49,278 bases of DNA, from NCBI GenBank assembly GCA_964619265.1, contig CAZUCE010000032.1, forward strand, positions 1 through 49,278, in the 5' to 3' direction. The notes beneath the pieces are model-generated. The model did not search any database. It was not told the origin of the DNA and was given only the letters and a program-made list of their open reading frames with translations. The DNA is from CAZUCE01 sp964619265 (GTDB lineage: Bacteria; Planctomycetota; UBA1135; GCA-002686595). Below are positions 1 to 8,103 of the stretch, piece after piece; within the stretch, counting starts at the first letter, position 1; every line of letters starts with the position of its first letter. Position numbers and translations under genes: made by a program.

Positions 1-207
1 ACCCAGGGGTAACCCCGCCCCCTTCAAAAGCGATCTCGTTCATGCCTGCGGGAGTTCGATCGTAAACTGAGGGGTCCAGGCCGCTAGGTGGAGACGGGCC
101 AGCTTCCCCCTCCACCCCATGGTCGAGCACCCGGCGCACAGCGCTGGCGTCCTCGTACCCAAGACTTCACGGCCCTACCTCAAGAGGCTCCGAAGAGCCG
201 AACTGCT

Positions 208-1221
208 ATGAATCGTTCCTTCGTCCTCGGCGGCTTGGCCGCCTGCGCGCTGCTTTGCGGCACCTCCTTCGCGACGACCCAGGCCGGACGCCCGGCCGGA
301 TCCCAAGCCAGGCCTGCCCAGACCAGACCCATCACCCAAGAACGGGCCAAGCCGGCCACTCGCCCCGCAGCGAAGCCGATCCGGGGAAATCAAACCGGGC
401 GCCCCGCACAGGGCAGCAGGCCCGCCCAGGGTAGCCGGCCCGCCCAGGGCTCTAGCGACCGCGTGCAGAACGCCCGCGAGTCCCAGCAACAGCAGCGCCA
501 GCAAGCGGAGCGCGTCCAGAATGCTCGCGAGCAGGCAACCCAGCAGGCTCAGAAGGAACAACGGGTGCAGAACGCCCGCGAAAACCAAGCGGAACAGGCA
601 GCCACCGACGCTGCCAATCGCTCCGAGCGGGTCCAGAACATCCGCGAGAACCAAGCCGAGCAGGCGGCCGCCGACGCAGCCAAGAAGTCCGAGCGAATTC
701 AGAACATTCGCGAGAATGGCGCTGAAGCAGCCGCGGGCCAAACTGGGCGCATCCAGAACATTCGCGAGAATGGCGCCGAAGCAGCCGCAGGCCAAAACGA
801 GCGTATTCAGAACATCCGCGAAAACGCGGCCGAGCAGGCCGCTCAAAAGACCGAGCGGATCCAAAACATCCGCGAGAACCAGGCCACCCAAAACGTGGGC
901 AGCAGCACTCGCCCGGTGCGTGTGGCTCGCCCCGCGATCCGCGGTGAATGGAACGATGGCCAGGTCCTCGCGCGGATGGCGGAAGAAGAGCGCATCCACC
1001 GCGAGCGCATCGCCAAAATCGAAGCTCTGCGCGGCATTGCCCGCGGCGGTAGCAACAGCACACGCATCGAAGAGCTGAGCCGACTCCAGCAGCTGGAAGT
1101 TCAGCGCTACGAGGCACTGACGGCCAACGGTCGCCGTACCGTCGGCTCCGACCGGTTCGAACGCTTGCGTCGCAGCATGCTCGAGTCCGCCAAGACGGTC
1201 CGCCAGTCGACCAGCCGTTGA
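208..1221 (+). CDS. Secreted helical repeat protein with eight R[VI]QN[AI]RE repeats
   Basis: The predicted product is 337 residues. I chose the ATG at 208 over an upstream in-frame start at 88 because it opens directly into a signal peptide (residues 1 to about 26, MNRSFVLGGLAACALLCG). A Pro/Gln/Arg-rich linker follows, with RPAQGS repeated three times (about 65-82). Then come eight copies of a motif beginning R[VI]QN[AI]RE at residues 85, 102, 119, 141, 163, 181, 199 and 217. The C-terminal 90 residues are charged and probably helical. The repeats are rich in Ala, Glu, Gln and Asn and look like a long helix or coiled coil. I recognise no family. It lies 29 bases before a small lipoprotein gene that ends in a terminator, so the two may form one transcript. 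A structural or cell-surface role is a guess. Confidence 0.8.
   Translation: MNRSFVLGGLAACALLCGTSFATTQAGRPAGSQARPAQTRPITQERAKPATRPAAKPIRGNQTGRPAQGSRPAQGSRPAQGSSDRVQNARESQQQQRQQAERVQNAREQATQQAQKEQRVQNARENQAEQAATDAANRSERVQNIRENQAEQAAADAAKKSERIQNIRENGAEAAAGQTGRIQNIRENGAEAAAGQNERIQNIRENAAEQAAQKTERIQNIRENQATQNVGSSTRPVRVARPAIRGEWNDGQVLARMAEEERIHRERIAKIEALRGIARGGSNSTRIEELSRLQQLEVQRYEALTANGRRTVGSDRFERLRRSMLESAKTVRQSTSR
460..891 (+). repeat. Intragenic tandem repeats encoding R[VI]QN[AI]RE units
   Basis: There are eight degenerate tandem units inside the secreted repeat protein. Spacing between motif starts is 17, 17, 22, 22, 18, 18 and 18 codons. The 54-base units around 697-804 are nearly identical in DNA, which suggests recent duplication, while the outer units have diverged. 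Confidence 0.85.
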
Positions 1222-1250
1222 CCCCATCCCCCTTCTGCGGAATCCCCCCC

Positions 1251-1517
1251 ATGCATCGCCCTTTCCTTCTCGGACTTCTCGTCGCTCTCGCCTCGAGCTG
1301 CAGCTCGGACGGAACGAAGGAAGCTCCCTTACCTCTGTCCGATGTGAAGACGGTCACCAACGCCATCGAGGCCGCGGCCGTTCCTGAAGTGACCGAGATC
1401 CCCACCGAAGAATTTGCCCTGGAACAGGCCGAAGCCGAGGTCACCTCGGAGAACGCCGACGACATCTACCAGGACTTGCTTTCGGAGATTCAAGCCGAGC
1501 TGGGCGAGCAGCCTTAG
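1251..1517 (+). CDS. Small acidic lipoprotein
   Basis: The predicted product is 88 residues, starting at the ATG at 1251. It opens with a lipoprotein signal peptide (MHRPFLLGLLVALASSC) whose likely lipidated Cys is residue 17. The mature part is strongly acidic and Ala/Glu-rich, with no Cys after the anchor and no domain I recognise. It lies 29 bases after the repeat protein gene and is followed by a strong intrinsic terminator, so the pair is probably one transcription unit. The strong charge contrast with the Arg-rich repeat protein upstream would allow an interaction, but that is inference only. Confidence 0.7.
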   Translation: MHRPFLLGLLVALASSCSSDGTKEAPLPLSDVKTVTNAIEAAAVPEVTEIPTEEFALEQAEAEVTSENADDIYQDLLSEIQAELGEQP

Positions 1518-1554
1518 GCTCCCCAGGCGCTCATTCGAGCGCAAGAATCCCGCC

Positions 1555-1598
1555 AGGCGCGCCCCCCCGAGCTTCGAGGGGGCGCGCCTGATTTTTTT
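1555..1598 (+). terminator. Rho-independent terminator
   Basis: A perfect 12-bp stem (AGGCGCGCCCCC at 1555-1566 with GGGGGCGCGCCT at 1578-1589) has an 11-base loop and is followed by GA and seven Ts. This is the clearest intrinsic terminator in the window. It closes the repeat-protein/lipoprotein unit. Confidence 0.92.
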
Positions 1599-1645
1599 AC
1601 CGGGCCCTGCTCAATTCGAAACAGCAGCTACCCGAAGGGGAAGGG

Positions 1646-1915
1646 GTGGCCATTCACATCGATTACCTCGGCACGCTCGTGGCAGTCTTTGCGCTCGTCC
1701 TTTGGACAAGAGGTGCGCGTCTCGACGGGCGCCATGCCCTCGCTCACTACGCCGTCTTTTGGGGCGTGGGAGCCGCGGTCTGGACCGCGCACTGCCGGTG
1801 GACCCTCTACCACACACCGGTCCGCCTAATCTTCGATCAGTTGGCCGTCCTGATCGCCATGTTCCTGGTCACCGAGCTCCGCGAACGACGGCAGAATCAG
1901 GCCGGCAAGGCTTGA
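1646..1915 (+). CDS. Small hydrophobic membrane protein
   Basis: The predicted product is 89 residues from a GTG at 1646. A purine-rich stretch (GAAGGGGAAGG) sits directly before the start and could be the ribosome binding site, although the spacing is tight. Two or three hydrophobic segments are visible (about residues 8-20, 34-46 and 62-75), and the C-terminus is charged (ELRERRQNQAGKA). I recognise no family. The gene follows a strong terminator, so it needs its own promoter, and it converges on the long - strand operon that ends at 2019. It might be a chance reading frame, but the regular hydrophobic pattern argues for a real gene. Confidence 0.5.
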   Translation: MAIHIDYLGTLVAVFALVLWTRGARLDGRHALAHYAVFWGVGAAVWTAHCRWTLYHTPVRLIFDQLAVLIAMFLVTELRERRQNQAGKA

Positions 1916-1939
1916 GGATTCCTCGCTAGGGCGCGAGCC

Positions 1940-2040
1940 GGCACTCGGTGCCGTCGTTGTCTATCGAGCGAGCCAGCGCTCGGTGCCCTCTATCGAGCGA
2001 GCCAGCGCTCGGCGCCTTCTATCGAGCGAGCCAGCGCTCG
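1940..2040. repeat. Cluster of tandem hairpins at a convergent gene end
   Basis: TATCGAGCGAGCCAGCGCTCG occurs at 1962-1982, 1991-2011 and 2020-2040, a 29-base period with 8-base spacers. Each copy contains CGAGCG and CGCTCG, which form a 6-bp stem over the loop AGCCAG. A fourth hairpin, GGCAC-TCG-GTGCC, lies at 1940-1952. The third copy encodes the last residues and stop codon of the M3 peptidase gene, so the other two look like tandem duplications of that gene end. It may act as a bidirectional terminator or RNA-stabilising element. There is no T tract. Confidence 0.85.
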
Positions 2041-3941
2041 AAGGCCCCGCTGTTGGATTCTCGGCCGAGGAAGTCGGCGACCAGTTCGCGGGCGTCTTTG
2101 GAGCCGCCGGGGGCCAGGACTTTGTCGACGTAGCGAGCACCGAGATCTCGGTCGAGCAGGCGTCCGTCGAAGGCCTCGCGCAGGTCCTTGGCGATCGCTA
2201 AGGACCACAGGTAGGTGTAGTACATGGCGGAGTAGCCGTGCAGGTGACCAAAGCTCGCAACGAACGCGGTGCCTTCCACGTGCGGGAATGGGTAGGCCTC
2301 CCGCTTGCGTTGAAGCATGACCTCCATGGGATCAGCACCCGTGCCCCCAGGCTCGTAGAGCGAGAGCGAAATCAACGCGTAGGTGAGCTGAATCGAGACT
2401 TCGATCGCCTTGCCGTACTCGTCTGCCTTGCGCATCCGTTCGATCAGGTCGGTCGGAATCGGATCGCCGGTTTCGGGATGCTTGGCAAAACGCTGCAACA
2501 CCTCCGGTTCCCAGGCCCACTCCTCGAACAGCTGGCTGGGGACCTCCACGAAGTCCCACTCCGTGGAGATTCCGCTGAAGGCCAAGAAACGATGATCGCC
2601 CGCGAGCAGGTGGTGCATCAGGTGCCCGAACTCGTGAAACAAGGTTGTGACCTGTTCGTGGGCCATGTAGCCCGGATCGGTATCGCTCGCCTCGTTGAAG
2701 TTGCAAAGCAGCGACGCTTCGGGGATTTGAATTCCGGTCAAGCCCTGGTGCTGGGAAGACATGCACGCGTGCTTGAACTTCCCGTCGCGCGGGTAAAGAT
2801 CCAGATAGAAGCGCGCTATCGCTTGGCCGTCGCGAAGGATCGCGAAGGCCTGGACAGACTCGTGCCAAACGGGAGCGTCGGGCTCGGGCTGGATGTCGAC
2901 GGCAAACACACGCTCAACCGTGTCGAGGCAGCCCTGCACCGTTTCGCGCACCGGAAAGTAACGACGAGCTTCGCGAGAGTCGGCTCCACAGCGCTCGCGA
3001 CGGCCGCGTTCGAGCAAGAAGAAGCGGTCCCACTCGTAGACGCCATCCGCGTTCGCGTCCACTTCGCGCTTGAGCTCGAGATACACATCCAATTCCTGCC
3101 CGCGCCGCAGCTCCAGCCGGGAAACCAGGTCCTCAAGGAATGAGCGGACATTCGCACCGCTGCGGCTCATGTTCTCTTCGGTGACGTAGTCCGCCCAACT
3201 CGGATAACCCAGCAAGTCGGCTAGCTCCGCCCGCCGTGCGATCAGCTTGGGCAGGACTTCCAGATTCTCCGGGGTCGCCCGCGACAGGGCCGCTTCGAGG
3301 TACTTGCGGCGAAGTCCTTCGTCCTGCTGATAGGTCAAAAACGGCGCGCGAACCGACGGATCGGTCGACAGGGTTACGGAGCCGTCTTCCGCCTGCGGGT
3401 GCGCCTTCAGAAAGTCCTCGGGCAACCCTTCCAGTTCGGCGTGGCCGCCCTCGAAGCGCACCTCGCGACCGCCTTCCACAATGTGTCGGTCAAAGGTCTG
3501 GCCCAATTCGACCAATTCTCCGCGCAGGGCGGTGATTCGCTTGCGCGTGGGTTCATCGCGGTCGACGCCGCTGCGACGAAAGTTGCGGAGCGCCTGGGTC
3601 ACGAGCCTGCGCCCCTGCGCGTCCAGTCCCTGCGCACCTTCCAGGCGCTCGAGCCCCGCGAACAGCTCCGTATCGAGGCTGAGTTCCGTTCCGAAGGCAG
3701 CTAGGTCGCGCACGCAGGCTTCCCCCCGCTCGCGAATCGCCGGATCGGGATGGGACATCGCGTAGAGCGAACACCAGCCGCGTACGCCGTCGATGGGAAG
3801 TCCGATTCGATCGAACGCCCGCACGGCTTCCTCGGCAGGCGCCTTGGCGTCTAACTTGCAGAACGTGTCGCGCGCAGCGCGCGCCTCTGTCAAAGCGCCT
3901 TGAACAGCGGTCTCGAGGGTCTCGGGAGGAAGGATCGGCAT
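2019..3941 (-). CDS. M3-family oligopeptidase (zinc metallopeptidase)
   Basis: The predicted product is 640 residues. Peptidases of this family (thimet oligopeptidase/oligopeptidase A/PepF type) cut short peptides in the cytoplasm, and no signal peptide is visible. The zinc site is clear: HEFGH at residues 436-440 gives His436, Glu437 and His440, and the third ligand is probably Glu466 in DFVEVPSQ. A long helical N-terminal region of the usual kind precedes it. I chose the ATG at 3941, 16 bases after the stop of the myo-inositol-phosphate synthase gene. An in-frame extension to 4130 would run deep into that gene. It is the last gene of the eight-gene - strand unit, and its 3' end (FERWLAR) lies inside the tandem hairpin repeat. 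Confidence 0.93.
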   Translation of the reverse strand: MPILPPETLETAVQGALTEARAARDTFCKLDAKAPAEEAVRAFDRIGLPIDGVRGWCSLYAMSHPDPAIRERGEACVRDLAAFGTELSLDTELFAGLERLEGAQGLDAQGRRLVTQALRNFRRSGVDRDEPTRKRITALRGELVELGQTFDRHIVEGGREVRFEGGHAELEGLPEDFLKAHPQAEDGSVTLSTDPSVRAPFLTYQQDEGLRRKYLEAALSRATPENLEVLPKLIARRAELADLLGYPSWADYVTEENMSRSGANVRSFLEDLVSRLELRRGQELDVYLELKREVDANADGVYEWDRFFLLERGRRERCGADSREARRYFPVRETVQGCLDTVERVFAVDIQPEPDAPVWHESVQAFAILRDGQAIARFYLDLYPRDGKFKHACMSSQHQGLTGIQIPEASLLCNFNEASDTDPGYMAHEQVTTLFHEFGHLMHHLLAGDHRFLAFSGISTEWDFVEVPSQLFEEWAWEPEVLQRFAKHPETGDPIPTDLIERMRKADEYGKAIEVSIQLTYALISLSLYEPGGTGADPMEVMLQRKREAYPFPHVEGTAFVASFGHLHGYSAMYYTYLWSLAIAKDLREAFDGRLLDRDLGARYVDKVLAPGGSKDARELVADFLGRESNSGAFERWLAR

Positions 3942-3957
3942 GGAATCTGTGAGTGGT

Positions 3958-5208
3958 TCAGTTCTGACCGCCAGCGAGCTCCGAAGCACACCAGGCTTCG
4001 AGGTCTGCGAACTGTCGATGAAAGTCGTCGGTCTCGCCGCCCATGGGCGACTTAAAATAGGGAGCCAGGTGAGCCTGAACTCCTCCGCGTCCGAGGCGCA
4101 ATTCGCGCTCGGTGAATCGAACCAGGTCAAGGACCAGCGGCGCCGCCAACGCCGAATCCGACCCGCTCCAGGTAAATTGCAGGCTCATGCGAGCGCCGAG
4201 AAAGCCCTGAAAATGAATGAAGTCAAAAGCCGTTTTCCAGTCGCCAAGCGAAGGCACGTAATCGATGCCGACGAAGCTATGGAGATCCTGGTTGGGTAGC
4301 AGCGACCGCAGGGCCTCATCCTTGCCGACGACCTTGGCACGTTTGTGCTCGGGGTTTTCGAGCACAGCCCCATCGCGGTTGCCGAGCATGTTGTAGCCCT
4401 GCCAGGAGAGCACACGCAGCGCGCGGTGCGCGAACATCGGCGCGAGTGTCGTTTTGACCAAAGTCTCGCCGGTCTTGCCATCGTTGCCGCAGTGCGGGAG
4501 CGACTTGCCATCGGCCAACTCGCGCAACGCCTCGATCGAAGCCCCCGCCGACGGCGTGAAGTTCACGAAGCCGGCGCCGGCTTCAAAAGCTGCTCGCGCG
4601 TACAAACAGGAGGCGGGCAGTGGTTCGCCCGCGTCCAACGCGGCCTCGAAGCCCCTGGCGCTACGCCAACGGTCGCCTTCGGGCGGAATCTCGGTGCTAG
4701 CTACGTTGACCACGATGACGCGCGCCAGGCCGTGCTCCTCGGCAAACTGGCTCAGGTCCCCGCACACCGCCGCGATTCGCTCGCGGGGGCTGAGCGCGGT
4801 GCGTTCGGCCACTCCCGCGTCTTCCGCAGCGCCGCTCAACGCGGCGAGCTCGCCGTCCCCCGCCCCCAAGAAGCCGGGACACAACCGATCGTCCAGCTCG
4901 ACCAAGTCTTCGGCGCAGGCGGCTGCAACGTCGGCCGAGACAATTCCCTCCGAGACCAGCTCAGCTACGCCTTCGGCCGCCGGCGTCCGGCGCACGTCGC
5001 AGCCGCCCAACACGAAATTCTCGAAGCCCGCAAAACCCAGCCGGCGCAGGGGATCGAGCTCGGTGGCGAGACCGATCGGTGGGACCAGACCGCGTTTCAA
5101 AGCGAACAGTCCGACGGCCACCGTGCTTCCAATCGAGCCGCGAGCTCCCACCAACCAAACGCCGATGCGGTCGGCGGGATCGGGACGGGACTGTTCGTTC
5201 GAGGTCAT
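3958..5208 (-). CDS. ino1: Myo-inositol-1-phosphate synthase
   Basis: The predicted product is 416 residues. Enzymes of this family convert glucose 6-phosphate to inositol 1-phosphate using bound NAD, the entry step to inositol lipids and inositol-based solutes. Recognisable signatures are the N-terminal NAD-binding loop GARGSIGSTVAVG (about 22-34), a VNFTPSAG segment, the highly conserved NDGKTGETLVKTTLAP and the following SWQGYNMLGNRDG. The length is close to prokaryotic forms and shorter than eukaryotic ones. The start is an ATG at 5208. The stop lies 16 bases before the M3 peptidase start, and 74 bases separate it from the upstream membrane-protein gene. No inositol monophosphatase or inositol-lipid gene is adjacent, so the purpose of the inositol is not shown here. 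Confidence 0.93.
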   Translation of the reverse strand: MTSNEQSRPDPADRIGVWLVGARGSIGSTVAVGLFALKRGLVPPIGLATELDPLRRLGFAGFENFVLGGCDVRRTPAAEGVAELVSEGIVSADVAAACAEDLVELDDRLCPGFLGAGDGELAALSGAAEDAGVAERTALSPRERIAAVCGDLSQFAEEHGLARVIVVNVASTEIPPEGDRWRSARGFEAALDAGEPLPASCLYARAAFEAGAGFVNFTPSAGASIEALRELADGKSLPHCGNDGKTGETLVKTTLAPMFAHRALRVLSWQGYNMLGNRDGAVLENPEHKRAKVVGKDEALRSLLPNQDLHSFVGIDYVPSLGDWKTAFDFIHFQGFLGARMSLQFTWSGSDSALAAPLVLDLVRFTERELRLGRGGVQAHLAPYFKSPMGGETDDFHRQFADLEAWCASELAGGQN

Positions 5209-5282
5209 GCGCTGGCCGTTGAGCGGAGAAGGGCGGGATCGATGGGCGACGAGCCTACCGGCTCAGGCTGGCTTCCTCGCGA

Positions 5283-6386
5283 TCAGCGGCGCGAAGCAGC
5301 CCCTTGGCGGCTCGAGATCCAGGCTTCCACCAGCTCCCGTTGCGCCGCATCCAGCTCAAGCGGCAGGACCGCCGCGCCGCTCGAAGCCGAAGCCCGCCCG
5401 GCTCCCTGCTCCGCCGGACCCCCTAAAACTCCGGGCCTGTGGCCGGGATCCTGTGGAGCGCCCACGAACGGTGGTTCAGCTTCCGATCCCGGCTGGGCGC
5501 TCCGAACGACCTCCGAGCGGCCCGGGGAATCCGGCTCACCGGGCAAGTCCGGTGTGGGCAAGGCGCCTCCGCTCCCACCCGGTTTGGCGGCGATCGACTC
5601 CGTTGCCGCCGGGTCCGGCCGCTCGCCGAGAACCCGCTCCAGCTCTTCCACCGCGCCGCGCGCCCGGTCCAGTCGCAGAGCTGAACGCGGCGAGTCTTCG
5701 ATTCGAGCCAATTCCTGAAGGCGTTGTTCGAGGCTGGCCAACCGCTCGGTCAACTCTTCGCCCCGGTCGCCCTCCGCCAGGCTGCGCTCGGCGCGCTCTA
5801 GATCGGCCACCGCGGCGGAGAGCTGCTCGCTCAGCTCGCGGCCTTCCGCATCCTGCATGTCACCGAACTCCCCGAGCGCGTGTTGCAGCTCGCGTGCGGC
5901 ACTTCCCGCCAGACCCGCGAGCCGCGCCGAATCGACGCCGCCCGGCGAGCTGGAAAGAGCGACCAACACCGCCCCACCGAGCAGCGGCGCCAAGAGCGCG
6001 AGGCCCGAAGCGGGACAAGTCCCCGCCAACACCGGCCCAAAGCGCACGCCGCTCAACGCATCCTCGGCCAGCACACCGTCGAAGGGCCCCCGGCTCGATT
6101 CGGCCTCGCGCTCGAAAGCCGTCACCAGGGCGCGCTGTTTGTCCAGTTGCCCGTCGGCCCGGCCTACGAGCTGGGCCAGACTCCTGCGCTCTTCGCCCAG
6201 ATACGCCAGGGCAAGCGCGAACCAAACTCCCCCGGCCAAGCCGAGTTCCTGAACGCCGAATGGCTCGCCGAGCTGGTCGCGGCAAGCCGCCAAAAGAAAA
6301 AGGGCTCCGCCCGCCCCCACCAGCAGCGCTTGCACCCAAACCACCTGCGAGCGCGCGCGGAAAAGGCCGCTCGCGAAAGCCGTCAC
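5283..6386 (-). CDS. Membrane protein with C-terminal coiled coil
   Basis: The predicted product is 367 residues if it starts at the GTG at 6386. The frame is open further upstream to 6578, but that part overlaps the preceding gene (stop at 6413-6415). Two hydrophobic segments lie near the N-terminus (about 15-34 and 46-63) and a third at about 127-145. Between the second and third is a charged stretch. After the third come Glu/Leu-rich helices that look like coiled coil, then a Pro/Gly/Ser-rich linker and a short helical end. I recognise no family. The operon position suggests co-expression with the YdjY-type protein, 26 bases upstream. The start codon is uncertain. Confidence 0.7.
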   Translation of the reverse strand: MTAFASGLFRARSQVVWVQALLVGAGGALFLLAACRDQLGEPFGVQELGLAGGVWFALALAYLGEERRSLAQLVGRADGQLDKQRALVTAFEREAESSRGPFDGVLAEDALSGVRFGPVLAGTCPASGLALLAPLLGGAVLVALSSSPGGVDSARLAGLAGSAARELQHALGEFGDMQDAEGRELSEQLSAAVADLERAERSLAEGDRGEELTERLASLEQRLQELARIEDSPRSALRLDRARGAVEELERVLGERPDPAATESIAAKPGGSGGALPTPDLPGEPDSPGRSEVVRSAQPGSEAEPPFVGAPQDPGHRPGVLGGPAEQGAGRASASSGAAVLPLELDAAQRELVEAWISSRQGAASRR

Positions 6387-6412
6387 CGGTCCGCTACGGA
6401 AATTCGCGGAGG

Positions 6413-7300
6413 TCAGCGGTCCGTCTCCCCAGCAACGCTCGGAAGCCCTCCAAAAATCGGATCCGGCGCGGCCACCGATTCCCCAAGCCCGGCGGGCAGC
6501 CCCGCGATTCGCGACCTTGAGAACACGAGCCGCACGGTCTTTCCCTCGCCGGGCACCAGCCAGTGATTGGCGAACCATGCGTCCTCCGAACTCGCCGCCG
6601 AGGTCGCCGTGGTTAGCAGTGTGTGACCCGCACGGAAGTAGGCGACGTTGATCAGGTTCTGCTCAAGATCGGCGGCAAAGACTTCCTCCGCGGAATCCTG
6701 CCGCGGCTGGATCATCTTCGAGCCCAGGAACACAAACCGGTGGCGACGCATGGAGCGCGCTTCCTCGACGTTCGCGATCAAGTCTTCCACCCGGTACAGG
6801 TAGGTCTCGTCGTCCTCCACCCAGGCTGCATACAGGTAGAAGCCATCGCCCTCGGGCGGCTCGATAGCAAACCGTTTGGGCGCGGGGCGTTCGTCCTCTG
6901 GCTCGGCGGGCGGGCCCCCGAGGCCGTCGTTCTCGACCGTTCCCTCGGCCTCATCGCTCTCGACCTCAACCCATCGCGCGTTCTGACCTGGCTCCGCGCC
7001 AAGCAACAGCAGCGCGGTGTTCAAAAGGCTGGCCTCGACCTCCGTGCCAAAGAGCGACTCGTGCGCCTGCCCCCGCTCACCAACCAGCAGATATTCAAGC
7101 GGCTGATAGCGCGCCAGGACGCGCGCATCGATCGCGCAGCGCCCCCGTTCCAGGTCGAGCCGGACCCCAGATTCGCTCAACTCGCTGACCACGGCGGCCA
7201 GCGGATCCACATCTTGGATCGGACCGCGGTCCACCCGGGGCTCCTTGGCCCAGGCAACCGCGATCGCCGAACCGAGCGCCAGACCGACGACCAGCCTCAT
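6413..7300 (-). CDS. Exported YdjY-domain-like protein
   Basis: The predicted product is 295 residues. Residues 1-18 (MRLVVGLALGSAIAVAWA) form a signal peptide. Residues about 35-110 resemble the YdjY domain seen in many Planctomycetota proteins: a strand-rich start followed by a segment reading LEYLLVGERGQAHESLF and then a leucine-rich stretch ending GAEPGQ. The molecular function of that domain is not known to me. The middle is acidic and Pro-rich, and the second half has aromatic strands (FYLYAAWVEDDETYLYRVED). The start ATG overlaps the thyX stop in an ATGA, so translation is probably coupled. The family call rests on pattern recall and should be tested with a profile search. Confidence 0.75.
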   Translation of the reverse strand: MRLVVGLALGSAIAVAWAKEPRVDRGPIQDVDPLAAVVSELSESGVRLDLERGRCAIDARVLARYQPLEYLLVGERGQAHESLFGTEVEASLLNTALLLLGAEPGQNARWVEVESDEAEGTVENDGLGGPPAEPEDERPAPKRFAIEPPEGDGFYLYAAWVEDDETYLYRVEDLIANVEEARSMRRHRFVFLGSKMIQPRQDSAEEVFAADLEQNLINVAYFRAGHTLLTTATSAASSEDAWFANHWLVPGEGKTVRLVFSRSRIAGLPAGLGESVAAPDPIFGGLPSVAGETDR

Positions 7301-8103
7301 GAGCCTTCCACCAGCTCCTCGCGCTGGATCCCAAGTCGGTCCAGGTCGGGGGCCAACAGGTCGTAGCAGGCCTCAGCGAATCGCCGAATTTCGTATTGCG
7401 CATCCTGGGCCAGTCGCTGGGACAGGAAGTGGATCACGCCCTGCAACGACACCGTCCAGTAGGCCTGGGTGTAGACATTTTGGGGCAGGCACATGCGCGC
7501 GATTTCCTTGGCGACACCGCGCTCCAAACGTGATCGATAAAGATCGAACGCTGCGCGGCATTCCCCGAGCATCCGCTCGCGCTCGGCCGCATGATCAAAC
7601 GTGTCGCCGAGATCATCGGAGGCCTGCTTGTTGCCGTGCGGCGGGTTTCCACGCATGCGCGAAGGCACGTAGAACTCGGGATCCCATTCAACGTAGCGCC
7701 CGGAAATCTCATTCCACGAGCAGCCCTTGTCCGTATCAAATAGAACGTCGTAGGCATCGACCGAGACGGAGTGTCCTTCGACCTCGTACTCGCGCCAGGC
7801 GCTGCCGACTTGGTACTTGAACGCCTGGCGAAACACGAACAACGGTGCTTTCCAGTGGAACGTGTAGAACGAATGCCGATAGGGCGAAGTATGCCCGTGG
7901 TCCCACAGAAAGCGCGCGAGCTTGGTGTCAGAGGCCCCCAGCTTGGTCTTCTTCTTGGAGTAGCTGATGCGCGCGGCATTGACGACTTTGAGAGCCGGAT
8001 CGGCGCGCATGCTGTCGACCAAGGCCAAAAAGCCGATGCCGTCGTCGAGGGTCTCGACAGCGCCTTCGGGCACGTCGATGGAGCGGGTTTTCGAAGCGGT
8101 CAT
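7297..8103 (-). CDS. thyX: Flavin-dependent thymidylate synthase, divergent form
   Basis: The predicted product is 268 residues. ThyX makes dTMP from dUMP with methylene-tetrahydrofolate, using FAD and NADPH. Family marks are HTSPYRHSFYTFHWKAPLFV (71-90), NEISGRYVEWDPEFYVPS (131-148), LPQNVYT (206-212) and AQDAQYEIRRFA (232-243). Two things are unusual. The RHR-NE signature reads KYQ at 96-98, and about 28 extra residues separate it from NEISGRY at 131. The position of the catalytic Arg of Thermotoga ThyX (TVNARS) reads TVSLQG, with Gln in place of Arg. Some ThyX branches also lack the strict RHR triad, so this may be a known subclass. No thyA is seen in the window. ATGA overlaps occur at both ends of the gene. 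Confidence 0.92.
   Translation of the reverse strand: MTASKTRSIDVPEGAVETLDDGIGFLALVDSMRADPALKVVNAARISYSKKKTKLGASDTKLARFLWDHGHTSPYRHSFYTFHWKAPLFVFRQAFKYQVGSAWREYEVEGHSVSVDAYDVLFDTDKGCSWNEISGRYVEWDPEFYVPSRMRGNPPHGNKQASDDLGDTFDHAAERERMLGECRAAFDLYRSRLERGVAKEIARMCLPQNVYTQAYWTVSLQGVIHFLSQRLAQDAQYEIRRFAEACYDLLAPDLDRLGIQREELVEGS

Noticed and set aside
175..1227. Long open frame on the - strand opposite the repeat protein
   Set aside because: It is a shadow of the repeated + strand gene. It has no start context, and its Leu/Gly-rich product mirrors the repeats.
1940..2040. CRISPR array
   Set aside because: There are only three 21-base repeats with 8-base spacers, and the repeat encodes a gene end. 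Spacers are far too short, and no cas gene is present.
4454..6520. Long + strand frame of about 688 codons antisense to ino1 and the membrane-protein gene
   Set aside because: It has Pro/Arg/Ser-rich low-complexity sequence and no motif, and both - strand genes are better supported.
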